From Oreohelix idahoensis (Eukaryota > Mollusca > Gastropoda > Stylommatophora > Oreohelicidae), in NCBI GenBank assembly GCA_024509875.1, contig JAMPIV010018963.1:319001-383000 (forward strand): a stretch of 64,000 nt of DNA. The letters are read 5' to 3'. How positions within the stretch are numbered: position 1 is the stretch's first letter; each line of letters opens with the position of its first letter. The notes beneath the pieces were generated by a model, which ran no database searches, had not been told where the DNA came from, and saw only the letters and a list, made by a program, of their open reading frames with translations. This document shows, in pieces, positions 42,421-55,377 of the stretch. The position numbers were made by a program, and so were the translations under genes.

Positions 42421-45050
42421 CTGAAGTGGATAGGGATAGGGTAAGGTTTCAAGTGAATAGGACGATTATCTGTGAGTTTAATATCGTGAGAAATGATAGA
42501 CGTCCGACCAGGAATATCAGTAAGGACTTGTTGATAGGACTCAAGAATTGCAAGGACTTGACTTTGTTGTGCCGCAGACAGATCAGGACAGATAGAAACA
42601 TTTAGCCACGATTCTGAAGGCTGCAGTGATATTGCAGGAAGAGGTAAGGGTATGTCAGGGAATGCAGTAGCTTCTTCCTGAATAACAGATAAGGAGGAAT
42701 ATGACGTAGGACGATCAGAGGATTCATCCAAAACATCAAAAATAGGCTTGAGATATGCAAGTCTATCCTGGAATTCCTTTAGCATATTGATATGAAAGGT
42801 TTTATTCTTGCCATCAACGTCAAGAATATAGTCAACTTCTGTGAGTTTTGACATAATTTTATATGGTCCCCGCCAAGAAATAAGAAGGCGATTTTGTCTT
42901 GTTGGTAACAATACATAAGCCTTGTCCCCTGGCAGTAATTGTCTAAGCTTTTTTCGTCGATTTTGAAGGGACCGAGCTTTTTCTTTTGCCTTTTCAGAAG
43001 AATTGACAGCAATTTGCCAAGACTCAAGAAGTTTCTGACGCAGGTTAACCACATAGTCATAAGATGACTGAACTTCGGAGGATATTTCTGGACCTGACAG
43101 TAGCTGTTTTATCATTGACATGGGTCCTCGTGGTGGAGCACCATAAAGGAGCTCAAAAGGAGAAAACCCAGTGTGTTCATTGGGAACTTCCCGATAAGCA
43201 AACAGCACTGCTGGGAGCATTCTGTCCCAGTCTTGTGGATAACTAGTGGTCACCTTACCTAGCATTTGTTTCAAAGACCTATTTAGCCGTTCTACCATAC
43301 CGTTTGACATGGCATGATATACGGAGCTCAGAGATCTATCTATATTACATAGATTCAAGACCTGTGACATGACGTCTGACACAAACTGTGGTCCCCTATC
43401 AGATAGAATTTTATCTGGGAAACCCAATCTCGTAAAAATTAGGAGAAGTGCATCAGCCACATCACTGGTAGCAATATGTTTAAGAGGTATTGCTTCAGGC
43501 CACCTAGTACACATATCAATACAGGTAAGGACAAACCTGTGACCTCTGGCTGAAGGAACCATTAGTGGACCTATTAAGTCTATGGCTATTTTTGCGAATG
43601 GTCGCACAGAGATATCAGCAGCCTGAATGGGTGCATTATGATAAGCTCCTTTAGTAGCCACCTCTTGGCATATTTTACAAGAACGACAAAACATTTTGAC
43701 ATCCTTCACCACTCCAGGCCAATAAAAGTCAGACAAGACTCTGTATTTTGTCCTAGCAAAACTCATGTGACCTGCACAGTTTGTGTCATGTGCATGCCTA
43801 AGAATGTATGGCCGAACCACAGTTGGTACAAGAATTTGACTACGCACTAACGTAGAGTCTGTATAATTACGCATTAAAATATCATTTTTGATAGAGTACC
43901 AAGGACATGATTTTTCTGAGCAATCAGAATCATGTGGTCTCACCAACTTAAAAAACCTTTCCAGGGATTTGTCAGTCTTCTGCATTTCAATGAATGAAGT
44001 CTTGGTGAGCATAGGTTTTTGATGTTCATCATCATCATCATTGCCCAGCACTTCACTCTGACTTTGAGCATGTGATTGTGCTCTTGTTATCACCACATTT
44101 GCGTGCAGCCTATGCTGACGTTCCCAGATTTCAATATCTTGGGTGGAACATTCTTTTATGCCAACAAGATTACCCAGGATCAATTCAGCAACTGGATCCT
44201 CCAATAAACAAACTTTAACTTGCCCTGAAAAGAATGGTGTGTCAATGTGTACAATGGCTAGTGGATAGAATTCTGCCATTCCACCAAATGTAATACATTT
44301 TACCATTTCCCCTGTGCAGCAGGAAGGGTCAACAAGGGACTTGCGCACACCCACAGTGGTGCAACCTGTATCTCTTAAAACTGAAACAAGATTGTTATTT
44401 AAGAAACCCTTGTAAAAAGTAAGTGACCCTTGTCCATCATGGGAGGCTAAAGCTGGTACCAATGCAGGGATGGGATGTCCACAAGATAGTCGCGACACCA
44501 CGCCTGGCTGAAATAAAGTGCTACACTCAGAACAATTTGATGTATTGAACAAGTCAACAGCACAAGCATTAGCAAGATTGGTGTTAACATTATTCTGATC
44601 GACAATCCCTGTGTTACTATTATGACTCGAGTTTGAGTTTGAACGTTCCACACTTCGTGAGCGCTGAAAGTTGTTTTTTCCACGATAGTTATTTCGGTTT
44701 CTTCTTCCGTTCTGATGATTATTAGAATGTTGAGGGCATGTGCACCCTATACAGTGTTGAAAAGGTGGAGAGTTCTGGCTGTTCTCATCATTATAATATC
44801 TGTCACTTCTATACATGTAGGAATTATCAGGCCTACGCCATCCTCTGTTTGACCTATTGTACATTTGAGATGGTCCATTACCTCCAGGATATTGACGAAA
44901 ATTTCTTTGATCTTGAGATGGTCGAGTATCGAAATTGTACCGTCCACGAAACGATCCGACATTTCGGTCTCTGTTCTGACCAAAATTCCGATCCATGCTT
45001 TTTTGATCTGGCTCCTGGGTTTTGTATTTGCACAGAACGAGCCGAAGCAA
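42387..45050 (-). CDS. element 3 gag end, protease and integrase in one frame
   Basis: The start residues (before about 45000) are out of frame with gag, so the real protein enters this frame upstream. In order: an Arg/Asn/Gly-rich basic region, the CSECSTLFQPGVVSRLSCGH motif (about 44482-44541), a protease with Asp-Thr-Gly (RDTGC; Asp at 44370-44372, residue 227), a spacer, the HHCC zinc domain (HAHDTNCAGH, FCRSCKICQE), the integrase core IAIDLIGP, KILSDRGPQF, NGMVERLNRS (DD35E spacing by count), the C-terminal FHINMLKEF, then the linker QQVLTDIPGRT and the RT-proximal PYPIPIHF before a frameshift. RT-proximal sequence following integrase within one frame is direct evidence for the PR-INT-RT order. 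Confidence 0.94.
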   Translation of the reverse strand: MLRLVLCKYKTQEPDQKSMDRNFGQNRDRNVGSFRGRYNFDTRPSQDQRNFRQYPGGNGPSQMYNRSNRGWRRPDNSYMYRSDRYYNDENSQNSPPFQHCIGCTCPQHSNNHQNGRRNRNNYRGKNNFQRSRSVERSNSNSSHNSNTGIVDQNNVNTNLANACAVDLFNTSNCSECSTLFQPGVVSRLSCGHPIPALVPALASHDGQGSLTFYKGFLNNNLVSVLRDTGCTTVGVRKSLVDPSCCTGEMVKCITFGGMAEFYPLAIVHIDTPFFSGQVKVCLLEDPVAELILGNLVGIKECSTQDIEIWERQHRLHANVVITRAQSHAQSQSEVLGNDDDDEHQKPMLTKTSFIEMQKTDKSLERFFKLVRPHDSDCSEKSCPWYSIKNDILMRNYTDSTLVRSQILVPTVVRPYILRHAHDTNCAGHMSFARTKYRVLSDFYWPGVVKDVKMFCRSCKICQEVATKGAYHNAPIQAADISVRPFAKIAIDLIGPLMVPSARGHRFVLTCIDMCTRWPEAIPLKHIATSDVADALLLIFTRLGFPDKILSDRGPQFVSDVMSQVLNLCNIDRSLSSVYHAMSNGMVERLNRSLKQMLGKVTTSYPQDWDRMLPAVLFAYREVPNEHTGFSPFELLYGAPPRGPMSMIKQLLSGPEISSEVQSSYDYVVNLRQKLLESWQIAVNSSEKAKEKARSLQNRRKKLRQLLPGDKAYVLLPTRQNRLLISWRGPYKIMSKLTEVDYILDVDGKNKTFHINMLKEFQDRLAYLKPIFDVLDESSDRPTSYSSLSVIQEEATAFPDIPLPLPAISLQPSESWLNVSICPDLSAAQQSQVLAILESYQQVLTDIPGRTSIISHDIKLTDNRPIHLKPYPIPIHFRIGSKRNWTRC

Positions 45051-46089
45051 CTGGTAATGACTCTTTCACAGTGGAGTTGCTCACAACCTGCCCTGGATGA
45101 GCTGTCATAAATTGTCGACCTAAAGACTCAACAGCTTGCAAAGATTCAGGTTTGCGTTCATGCAAAAATGTTTAAAATTCTGAACTAATGGAGGATAACA
45201 CTTTGTCCCTCAATATGAGATCCTTAAGACCCTCAAATGTATGTTCAATCTTAGCCAAACCAATCCATCTATCAAAACATAATTTAATAGATGAAATAAA
45301 ATCCGAGAAGTCCTTGTTCATGTCGGGTATGAGTTTTTTGAACCTCATTCTATACCCATTCTCATCAAGTTGGTACCTTCGTAGAAGTAACGCATTAGCT
45401 GCATCATAGGATTGCCTATTGTTCTCATCCATAGTTAAAATAGCAGTCAAAGCATCACCTGTAACTATTTGCATTAAATGGACCACCCATGATGATCTTT
45501 CAAGTTTGTATTCTGTACATACTGTCTCAAAACGATTTATAAAGCAAGATATGTCATCAGAATTCTAGTTAAATTAGGTAAATGAAGTTTAATTGTGTTA
45601 GGAAGTACTTTCTTAGACGAACCTGTCACTTCCTGATTTTGTGAATTGCCAGATTCTATTTTAGATCTATCTAAATTTAAAGAAGCCATCTTCTCTTCAT
45701 GCTCAAATTGAGCTTTTTTTCGCTGCTAAATCTATCTCATCTTGTCTTTTCCTTTCTGCCAAATCTTCCTGTCTTCTTCTCTCTGCAAAATCTTCTTGTC
45801 TTCTTTTCTCTTCAATCTCTTCTTGTCTTCTTTTCTCTTCAATCTCTTCTTGTCTTCTTTTCTCTTCAATCTCCTCTCGTCTTATTTTCTCTTCAATCTC
45901 TTCTTGTCTTCTTTTCTCTTCTCTTGCTTGTGCCCTTTCTTCTCTGGCAATATCTTCTAGCCTTTTTTGTTCCTCTTTCTCCAATCTACTCTCTTCTCTT
46001 GTAAGTAGCTCCATGGCAAACTCTTCCAAAGCTTGTCCCTGCTTACCAAGTTTTTCTCCCAATAGAATAAAATGCTCCAGAGTAGCCAT
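44880..46089 (-). pseudogene. element 3 gag, 5' part, broken
   Basis: ATG at 46089 (MATLEHFILLGEKLG). Charged coiled coil with a 27-bp (9-residue) tandem unit, RRQEEIEEK, repeated about four times (45792-45905). Frame changes near 45715 (T-run), near 45560 and near 45000, and a TAA inside the capsid-like part at about 45172. Capsid-like sequence: LERSSWVVHLMQIV, FISSIKLCFDRWIGL, LILRDKVLSSISSEF, FLHERKPESLQAV, collinear with elements 1 and 2. Confidence 0.88.
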
Positions 46090-47323
46090 GTTAGAAGGTT
46101 ATAAATGACTTACTTGTGAAGTAAAATGTGTATTATATAGTAATTAGCAGTACCAATGCAAATTCTTATAAATGTCAAGATAAAGCAAGTGAAAAATATT
46201 ATGTGAGCATATGTTAATCTCGTGAAGTAGACAAGACAAACTATGACCCGGACACAGTACAACAAGCCAAGAAAGACAATACTAATGTAGAAAAAATAAT
46301 AAAAAAATAAAATAAAATAAATAAAAATGTATTTAAGTAAAAATAGAAATAACAATGCTTTGTCTAACAAAATAACAAGACAAACACGCTTTACTACATT
46401 TAATACACACAGGAACTGAGGGACAGCAAGGTACGATCAACTGTGTACAAACAATAATGTTGCCAAAACGAAATAATCAGAAACACTCAACGAACTTGAA
46501 CACCAAGCATCACGTGACAACACAACTAAACGGAAAAAAGGATATGATTAATTCAGGTGAAGCGTTATCCACTCGGCCATGTGCGCCGGACCCTCAATCC
46601 TGAAATAATCACCTACCAATCCTACAGACAACCTTGATCTTAGGCCCAGCCAGAGCGGGATGTTTTCCTATGATCAAGTCCTTCACTGACCCCCCTTAAT
46701 ATACACAAAGAAACATAAAACATGCAGAAAACAAAAGGCTCTGCACAGGATATATCTAAACTAAGCCGACAAGAGATAGACCACTTAGCTTATAGTGAAT
46801 CCTCCCCAGGTATGGTACTGGACAGAATGGAATCGATTACTCTCACTACAGGAGGATGATAGTGTTGAAATTCTTCATTGTTGTTTACAAAAACAATGAT
46901 TTTGTTGTTGTTGCCGAATACGCCATCTTGTCTTGTCTGACTGTGCAAGACGTGGAGGGCTGGAGGCTGAAAATCTTCGCTGAGCTTGATCAATTTCGAA
47001 GAAAGTTGAAATTCTGCTGCCAAAACTGATGCAAATACTTATAGAATAGAAATGTCATTGATGACAATAAAAATAGTTCAAACTCTTGACCGCATCAAAA
47101 TTAATAAGTTTGTAGTAGGCTTGTTAATGTTTTTGCATCCTGCCGCTAATTCGCTGCTGACGTGAAAAGGTCAACTAAAACTGCGCAGTGCAGTTTGTAT
47201 GCGCTGAAAAGTATGGCTCGCCGATAGCGCAAATTTTGTAAAAGTGGCTCAGACAGAAGGCTTCATAATGACGAATTTCGAATTGGAGAAAAAAAAAACT
47301 CCCGTTTGCTGGCCACCATTGGG
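46090..47323 (-). other. element 3 5' leader
   Basis: Untranslated leader. It contains the tRNA-like segment at 46545-46592 and, next to the LTR, the candidate primer site TGGTGGCCAGCAAACGG (read leftward from about 47318, five bases from the LTR). No gene. Confidence 0.6.
46545..46592 (-). ncRNA. tRNA-like 5' segment in the leader of element 3
   Basis: Minus strand reads GGCGCACATGGCCGAGTGG, resembling the acceptor/D-arm start of Leu/Ser tRNAs, with an A-box-like TGGCCGAGTGG (46569-46579). No convincing T-arm or B box follows at tRNA distance, so it is a fragment or chance, not a gene. Confidence 0.3.
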
Positions 47324-48004
47324 TGTTACCTCGTGTTTATGTGTAATTGTGAATGTTATCGGTAACACATGTTATGTCGTGGGTTGGCATGTATAACATC
47401 CACATGTAAATGCAGTCAGACCAACTTGAAATAAGTACGCTCAGTCCATCGTACAATTAACACGATTTTAATTGACGATATTCACAACACTGAGTACTTC
47501 ACACATTGAGACATTTGTATAAAAATAATGCTCCATAATAACCATATTATCTCTGGCAGTAAGAATTGATGAACTGTACAGCTGGCCATTAGAGGTCAAA
47601 CTGTCTGCAAATATTCCAAAACGACCTTGTCATGAATGTTAATTTGTATTACACAGTTACGTACTACCTTCTGTCTGCCGTCTTGCCACACATCACTCAA
47701 ACACACATTCTTGAAGTAGTGTCAGTAGATAATCTGACAATAATTTAATAAAAATGAGAACCCTAGTATGGAACTCTTAAAAACACACACTGTCCCATTA
47801 GGACGAACAAACACCTCGAATGCCGGTCACCCCGAACGTCCACCGTTCGTTTCTTCGCCGCCGACATTGCCTACCTCATACACTCATTTACATATAGGTC
47901 ACACCTTAACAAATAGCTAGCGTTCAGCACTGGTCCGTCGCGTGTACCTCTCAGCTGTGCACAGCGATGCCTTAGCAAGCCTGCGTGCAAAATGAGTGGT
48001 AACA
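47324..48004 (-). repeat. 5' LTR of element 3
   Basis: 681 bp, plus-strand TGTTACC to GGTAACA, followed by CTTAT. About seven differences from 39587-40267 seen by eye. Confidence 0.95.
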
Positions 48005-49998
48005 CTTATCATGGGTTAAGAATAAGCTAAATTAACTGTCATTTCTGTAAGATAATGTCAGGTGTGGATTGTTCACTTTAAAACTGAATTGTGAGATGCA
48101 GGTAATAATTCTGGATTATAGGAGATAGTCACTTATTCCTTTTTGATAGATATTTTAGTGGCAAGGGAGAATCATTTTATGCTTACTTGTGTGGCTAGGC
48201 ACTAGTCTATAACTTTCACAGAAAGCAGTCACCAGGCATAGATATAATTATATCTTATGATTCAGCCACAACTGTATTATTATAGCAAAAACATTGCATT
48301 TTCTATGTACTCATTTTGTGGAATGCTAATATATTTCCCCAAAGGGACATACGAGTTATTGGTGTAATGTCAAATGCTGTAATCTGTTTATGTAAATTCA
48401 TTTAATGTTGTAAGTTGAAAAAGCATATTCATTTAACTGTAACTACAGGTTAGGTTTCCTGTATGTTGAGATTGGGAGAAGAGGAGGAGATTTTGCTGTC
48501 AGAACATTTAATGACAGTTACATGGGTGTACAAAAGATATTAAGCCTATGCGGGCACATGCTATAATTGATAGAATGGAAGGAGCGGAGCATGACTAGGT
48601 TATAAAACATTAGATTGATTTTGTCGTTGCTTGAAGTTAAGGGTGTCTTTTTTGGGTCTCAGTTTCAGGGAGACCGAATCGCTAGAGCAGACTCCAGTCA
48701 GGCGAAGAAAGTCATATACTCTTCGATCTAGAGGGTTTCTGTATACATCTAGCAACGAATCGTCAACCCCGTTCCTGAATCAAAACCCCTTTTTGTCAAC
48801 GCCAAGTTAAGCTCACGCAGTGCAACGGAGCCAACGCTAAATCTGAAATCACCAAATGCAGTAGTAGTTCCCTACTCGCCTATTGGATTACCAGCCAGAG
48901 CATTGCCGCTTCCAGAATATCAAAACCGCCCTGCACGTCTATAGCAGAATCTGATATCACCCGACTTCGTTTGTGCCTAAACGGGGCACTCAGCAACCCA
49001 CAGCCAAACCAGTTTAAACAGGATTTACAGCCAGGCAGAGCCTAGCGCCGGATAAGAACGCCTGGGACTCCATGTCCTCAAGTGACTTCTTCAGGTGTAT
49101 TTCTGGATACTTAAAACCTCGCACGTATGAGCAGCCATCTATGGACAGAGTTCCAGCCCCCTCACGCAGTAGCGGTCACCAACGTATAGCACCCACAAGG
49201 AAAGTTGGGTATTTCACTTCATTCATCTTGAAGGATATTTATCCGTAAGACACTTTCTGGAGCTAGCACATTTGGTCCCACGAAATAGCAGACAGGCTGT
49301 CGCTCAGTTCGTTTATTTGGTCAGCAGGAGATAAACAACGTCTTCCAGTGTTCCCTCGCGCAATTAGGGGTCACCAACGTTTAGCCCGACAAGGAAAGTT
49401 TGGTATTTTACTTCAGTCATCTTGAAGGATATGTATCTGTAAGACACTTTCTGGAGCTAGCGCCTTTGGTCCCCGAAAGCGGACCCTCTGTCGGACAGCT
49501 TAGTTATTTTCTCCGTGTTCTACAGGTTTTATGAGTGTTGGTGGTGTGTGTGTTTGTGGGTGTGTATTTGCATTATTGGTGGTTATTGATGACTATTGAT
49601 GACTATTGATGATTATTTGATTATTGATGTAATTTATGCTGTGTATGATAATATGCATTAATTCCATGCTTTTCTTCTTTAATTAAGTTTACACATTTAT
49701 TAATGCGCTGTTCCCGACCCTTTTCATCCATAATTAAACTTGTTTAGCTCTTTACTATAATCTCTATGTTTGATAAGAGAAAAGAGTGAGAGCAGGAGAT
49801 GCTTAGACAGTAAAAGTGAGTTGAGGCTTGGAGAGAGAGATCATTTTGGTAAATCTTCTTCCAGGTTGTCTCAAGTCCATCTCCTATTTACACCTTTCTG
49901 TGTGTGTAATCTATAACTCTGTCAGTCCACTATCCCTTGTCGATTTCACTACTATTGTCCAACTCGACAAATACTCTACACTTTACTCAACCACGACA

Positions 49999-52058
<2,060 letters not shown>

Positions 52059-52252
52059 TGATGAAATGCGTTATTCTGTTAATTTCTTCCCACCATGTCA
52101 AAGTAAGTGAGTTTAAAAATTCAATAGCTAAAATACAAATATGATGTAGCCAAAACGATAACCAGATTTCATATGGAGATACATGTACTCATACACATAT
52201 CTTGACAAAAATGGAAACTGGTACATTTATCTAAATAGCAATGTAGACTCGT
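52059..52252. other. no recognised feature
   Basis: Short unique-looking spacer between the microsatellite and the Tc1 element. Confidence 0.5.
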
Positions 52253-53806
52253 ATATATACTGAAGCACATTAAAAACGCACCACCTGTATAATCCAGGAA
52301 CAGAGTGTGAAATGTAAATATAAGTGTTTACAAGTTTACATATTTGGAATCTTTATTCATTTTCCTATGAATCCATGCTGGTCATTAATTTGTACATTTG
52401 ATTGTTATGAAATTCATTGCATTCTGTGCAGGCAAGGGAGAAAACCAAAAAATGCAACCAATAAAAAAATTCATTCACACTATCCTCAGTATCTGGTATG
52501 TCCACCGTGTGCTTGCAAACAAGCTTGGCAACGGCTCCGCATGAAACGCACAAGTCTCTGAAGGAAATTCCGGGGAATCAAGTCCCATTCACGTGTAGGA
52601 GCAGCTTCGAGCTGTTGCAGATTAGCTGGAGAACCTTGCCTGTAGACTCTGCTTCCAAGCTCGTCCCACAGATGTTCTATAGGGGACATGTCTGGTGATA
52701 AGGCAGGCCAATCAATCGTTACAATGTTCTGCTGCTGTAGATATTGCTGCGTAATGCATGCGGTGTGCGCACGTGCGTTATCCTGCTGGAGAAGCTTTAA
52801 GTCTGGATAATTTGTGAACGCAGGAGCAACCACTGCATCCAGAACCTCATCTCGATATGTCACAGCATTAACATTTCCACGGAAGACGTGAAGAGGCAAG
52901 CGATGGTGAAAACTGAATCCTCCCCAAATGTGAATACTGCCACCTCCAAATCGGTTGTGCTGACGAACACAGCAATCTGCAAAGTGCTCTCCACACCGTC
53001 GCCAAATCCGCATACGTCCATCAGCAAAGGATATGTTGAATCTGCTCTCGTCTGTGAATAGGACAGCATTCCACTGCAGTCTAGTCCATCTTACATGTTG
53101 TTCTGCCCATTGCAGGTGCTGCTGACGATGTCTGTGAGTCAAGTTTGGCCCAACATAAGGTCGTCTTGCAGTAAGGCCTGTATCTCTGAGTCGTCGTATG
53201 ACTGTCATTCGAGAGACTTGCCCACGTCTACCCACTATTGCTCTTGCTGTTTGACTTACCGGGAGAGAACGATTCCTTAGATGACTTAGCACAATATGAC
53301 GATCTTGCGCAGGGGTAGTAACTCGTGGTTGGCCACTCCGAAGTCTATCCCGGGCACTGCCAGTGGTTCCGTAACGTTCATTGAGACGTACAATAGTGCT
53401 GTGGTGGCAATTTATCCTTCTGGCAATGGCCCGCGAGCTCATTCCGGTCTCCAACATACCAATGGCTCGTTGGCGGTCGTTTTCAGATAGTCGTGGCATT
53501 TCAAGCACATGTACTGGGTGTTTTGTCTCAACGGCCTTTTTATACCGAGTACCGTATACTGCCACAACGCGTACACATTTTCAGGGTCATAGCTGCTGGG
53601 AATCATGTTGCACGTGTAACTTTCATTGTTTTCATGTAGTCTGTACACAAACCCGAGGGTTGAATCATGCACTTTCCATTCCAGCAGCCATTCGCTCTCT
53701 ACCTCATGACAAAAACGGGGAAAATCCATTCCCACACTTTTTTTTCCAGCTTCTCGGAATCAGTATATATAATAGTGGTGCGTTTTTAATGTGCTTCAGT
53801 ATATAT
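52253..53806 (-). mobile_element. Tc1-type transposon with intact ends and gene
   Basis: Ends are exact inverted copies over at least 28 bp (52257-52284 and 53775-53802; starts ATACTGAAGCACATTAAAAA). The match extends through the flanking TATA bases. TA target sites. About 1.55 kb, a complete Tc1-size element. Confidence 0.95.
52486..53499 (-). CDS. Tc1-type transposase, DD34E, intact (337 aa)
   Basis: I choose the ATG at 53499 (MPRLSENDRQRAIGMLETG) because family proteins start just before the first helix-turn-helix. The open frame extends 22 codons further to 53565 without family features. Two HTH domains (residues about 5-110), with ARDRLRSGQPRVT, an AT-hook-like GRP/RSG linker, between them. 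The catalytic domain shows LFTDESRFN (Asp), LLQQDNARAHTA (Asp) and LSPDMSPIEHLWDEL (Glu), with 34 residues between the second Asp and the Glu. There is a Gly-rich GGGSIHIWGGFS box typical of Tc1. It cuts and pastes the element at TA. Length and all motifs are normal, so it may be active. Confidence 0.94.
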   Translation of the reverse strand: MPRLSENDRQRAIGMLETGMSSRAIARRINCHHSTIVRLNERYGTTGSARDRLRSGQPRVTTPAQDRHIVLSHLRNRSLPVSQTARAIVGRRGQVSRMTVIRRLRDTGLTARRPYVGPNLTHRHRQQHLQWAEQHVRWTRLQWNAVLFTDESRFNISFADGRMRIWRRCGEHFADCCVRQHNRFGGGSIHIWGGFSFHHRLPLHVFRGNVNAVTYRDEVLDAVVAPAFTNYPDLKLLQQDNARAHTACITQQYLQQQNIVTIDWPALSPDMSPIEHLWDELGSRVYRQGSPANLQQLEAAPTREWDLIPRNFLQRLVRFMRSRCQACLQAHGGHTRY

Positions 53807-54825
53807 ACAACAGTGAACGGAGTGGCACATGGCAACACCCTACTTCTCTCCACGAAAAACCGTTTGGAGATGTCTACTGCATTTTCTACAGTCATTAATG
53901 AAGAAGTCTGAAGGCAAAGGGGGAAGAGGAAGATGAAGGGAAAAAAATATTCAAGACCAGAAATAAAAGCAAAAATTTTAAAGACGTACATTTTTCCCCA
54001 TAAAATTTTTTTATTAAACAACTGTTAAGTAATTAGTCTAGTCACCTATTCCATCCATTCAGTCCTCTAAATGTTGTGCTGATGCATTGTCACTGTTTTG
54101 ACGGATGTATTTGTTAGGACAATAATAAACATCTGATACGATTCGTTTTAGCAAGGCTCAGCAAAAAATATGATGACGGCAAACATTCGATTTAAAAAAA
54201 AAAACAGAAATGATCCATTTAGCGAGTCACAGAATAATATATTGTTATTCGTTTAGTGCAGTTAATTAATAAATGTCTGGTTTAATTTGTTTAGTGTATT
54301 CACCAAGTGGACAAATATTTATGTTATTATTAATTAACTGTTTTTTTTTCTGTCTTCGTTTTATTTAACTCTAAACTGTTGGTGGCACTGTTAGGCATAA
54401 CTGTGTCTAGTCGAAGATGAAGGTCGCTTTCCTTTTCAGCTGTTAAAACTGTCGTCCCCTTAATTGATAATTCTTTCATTGCGAAATAATAAAAAACAAT
54501 CGGAGAGTTAAAAGTGTTACTGTCGCGTTGTTTCACTTTGAAATATTACTTACTTAATGGCAAGATGAAGTACTGTTTTCAATCTTTTTAAACAGTCATG
54601 AATTACGTACCTAGATGTTTTTATCCATGAGCTTGTATAATTACATAACAACACATCTTATTTCCCCAACTTCGCGCGCTAATATCGTGAATTTTTGTTT
54701 TATACGTACTTTGGCAAGACTCTTTGATTTGGTTTGGTTTTTAAGGATTATCTTTATTGCACACGGACTACTCCATCAGTGATCCGCTCTCCTCCGTTAG
54801 ATCACACATGGAGGATCTCAGCAGA
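53807..54825. other. no gene recognised
   Basis: AT-rich sequence. Short open frames (for example 54330-54536 minus) have no domain I recognise. Confidence 0.45.
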
Positions 54826-55178
54826 TGTGACGGTATTGCCTCCCCTGCTTTGCAGTAGTGGTCCAACAGTGGCCACAACTCAAAAGTATCTAATATGGGT
54901 CATCAAAGGTGTCTACCTTCGCACAAGATTACTCTTGGCAGAGTGGTAGATAGGATAATATCGCTTTTATCTATCTCGGGAAAGTTCATAAGATATTTCC
55001 GAAGTCAAGAACAATGCTGCATTGGCAGGGCTATTTTTAACTTTATATCGGTCCGCTGCCTTTTATGAAGAATTAAGCAATTATACATTTCAGCTTGTCA
55101 AGCCGCCACCCTTATTTACTCAGTGGAATTCTTATTATCACGGTATAGCTCTGTTTAGAGTGTATTTAGTAAATTGAC

Positions 55179-55377
55179 TGAGACAAACATGCAGTACATT
55201 TAAAATGATTAAATCGAAGTTAAATTTGTATAATTACAAATAACAAATTTAATAACAATTTAGGTTTTAACAAGGTTCTGAGACAACCATGCAGTACATT
55301 TAAAATGATTAAATCGAAGTTAAATTTGTATAATTACAAATAACAAATTTAATAATCATTTAGGTTTTAACAAGGTT
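55179..55377. repeat. tandem duplication of about 100 bp within LTR-B copy 2
   Basis: Two copies (55179-55278 and 55279-55377) starting GAGACAAACATGCAGTAC and GAGACAACCATGCAGTAC, nearly identical by eye. Copy 1 (near 22790-22890) has a single unit. Confidence 0.92.

Larger units (their letters stand above)
39587..48004 (-). mobile_element. Ty3-type LTR retrotransposon, element 3 (gag-PR-INT-RT-RH)
   Basis: 8,418 bp between CTTAT duplications (39582-39586 and 48005-48009). Both LTRs are 681 bp and differ at about seven positions by eye (about 1 percent). One uninterrupted frame (42387-45050) spans gag end, protease, integrase and the first RT residues, which proves the integrase-before-RT order. 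Several one-base indels, many in homopolymers, and one nonsense codon break gag and RT. Confidence 0.95.
25200..49998 (+). mobile_element. composite: non-coding LTR element (about 6.4 kb) swollen by three insertions
   Basis: Two direct LTRs (25200-37812 and 38423-49998) flank a 610-bp interior. GATGG lies on both sides (25195-25199, 49999-50003); because the flank is GATGG-rich, this duplication alone is weak evidence. Removing element 2 (27682-37412 plus one ATGAC) from the left LTR gives 2,877 bp. Removing element 3 (39587-48004 plus CTTAT) and the LINE tail (39109-39369 plus 14 bp) from the right LTR gives 2,878 bp. The equal lengths confirm the reconstruction. The base element has no gag or pol and must be mobilised by another element. 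Confidence 0.9.
38423..49998 (+). repeat. 3' LTR of the non-coding LTR element, split by element 3 and a LINE tail
   Basis: LTR parts are 38423-39108, 39384-39586 and 48010-49998, with one copy of each target duplication excluded. Sequence matches 25200-27681 plus 37418-37812 with scattered substitutions. The poly(A) signal here reads AATTAA (about 49681) where the other copies read AATAAA. It ends ACCACGACA. Confidence 0.92.
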
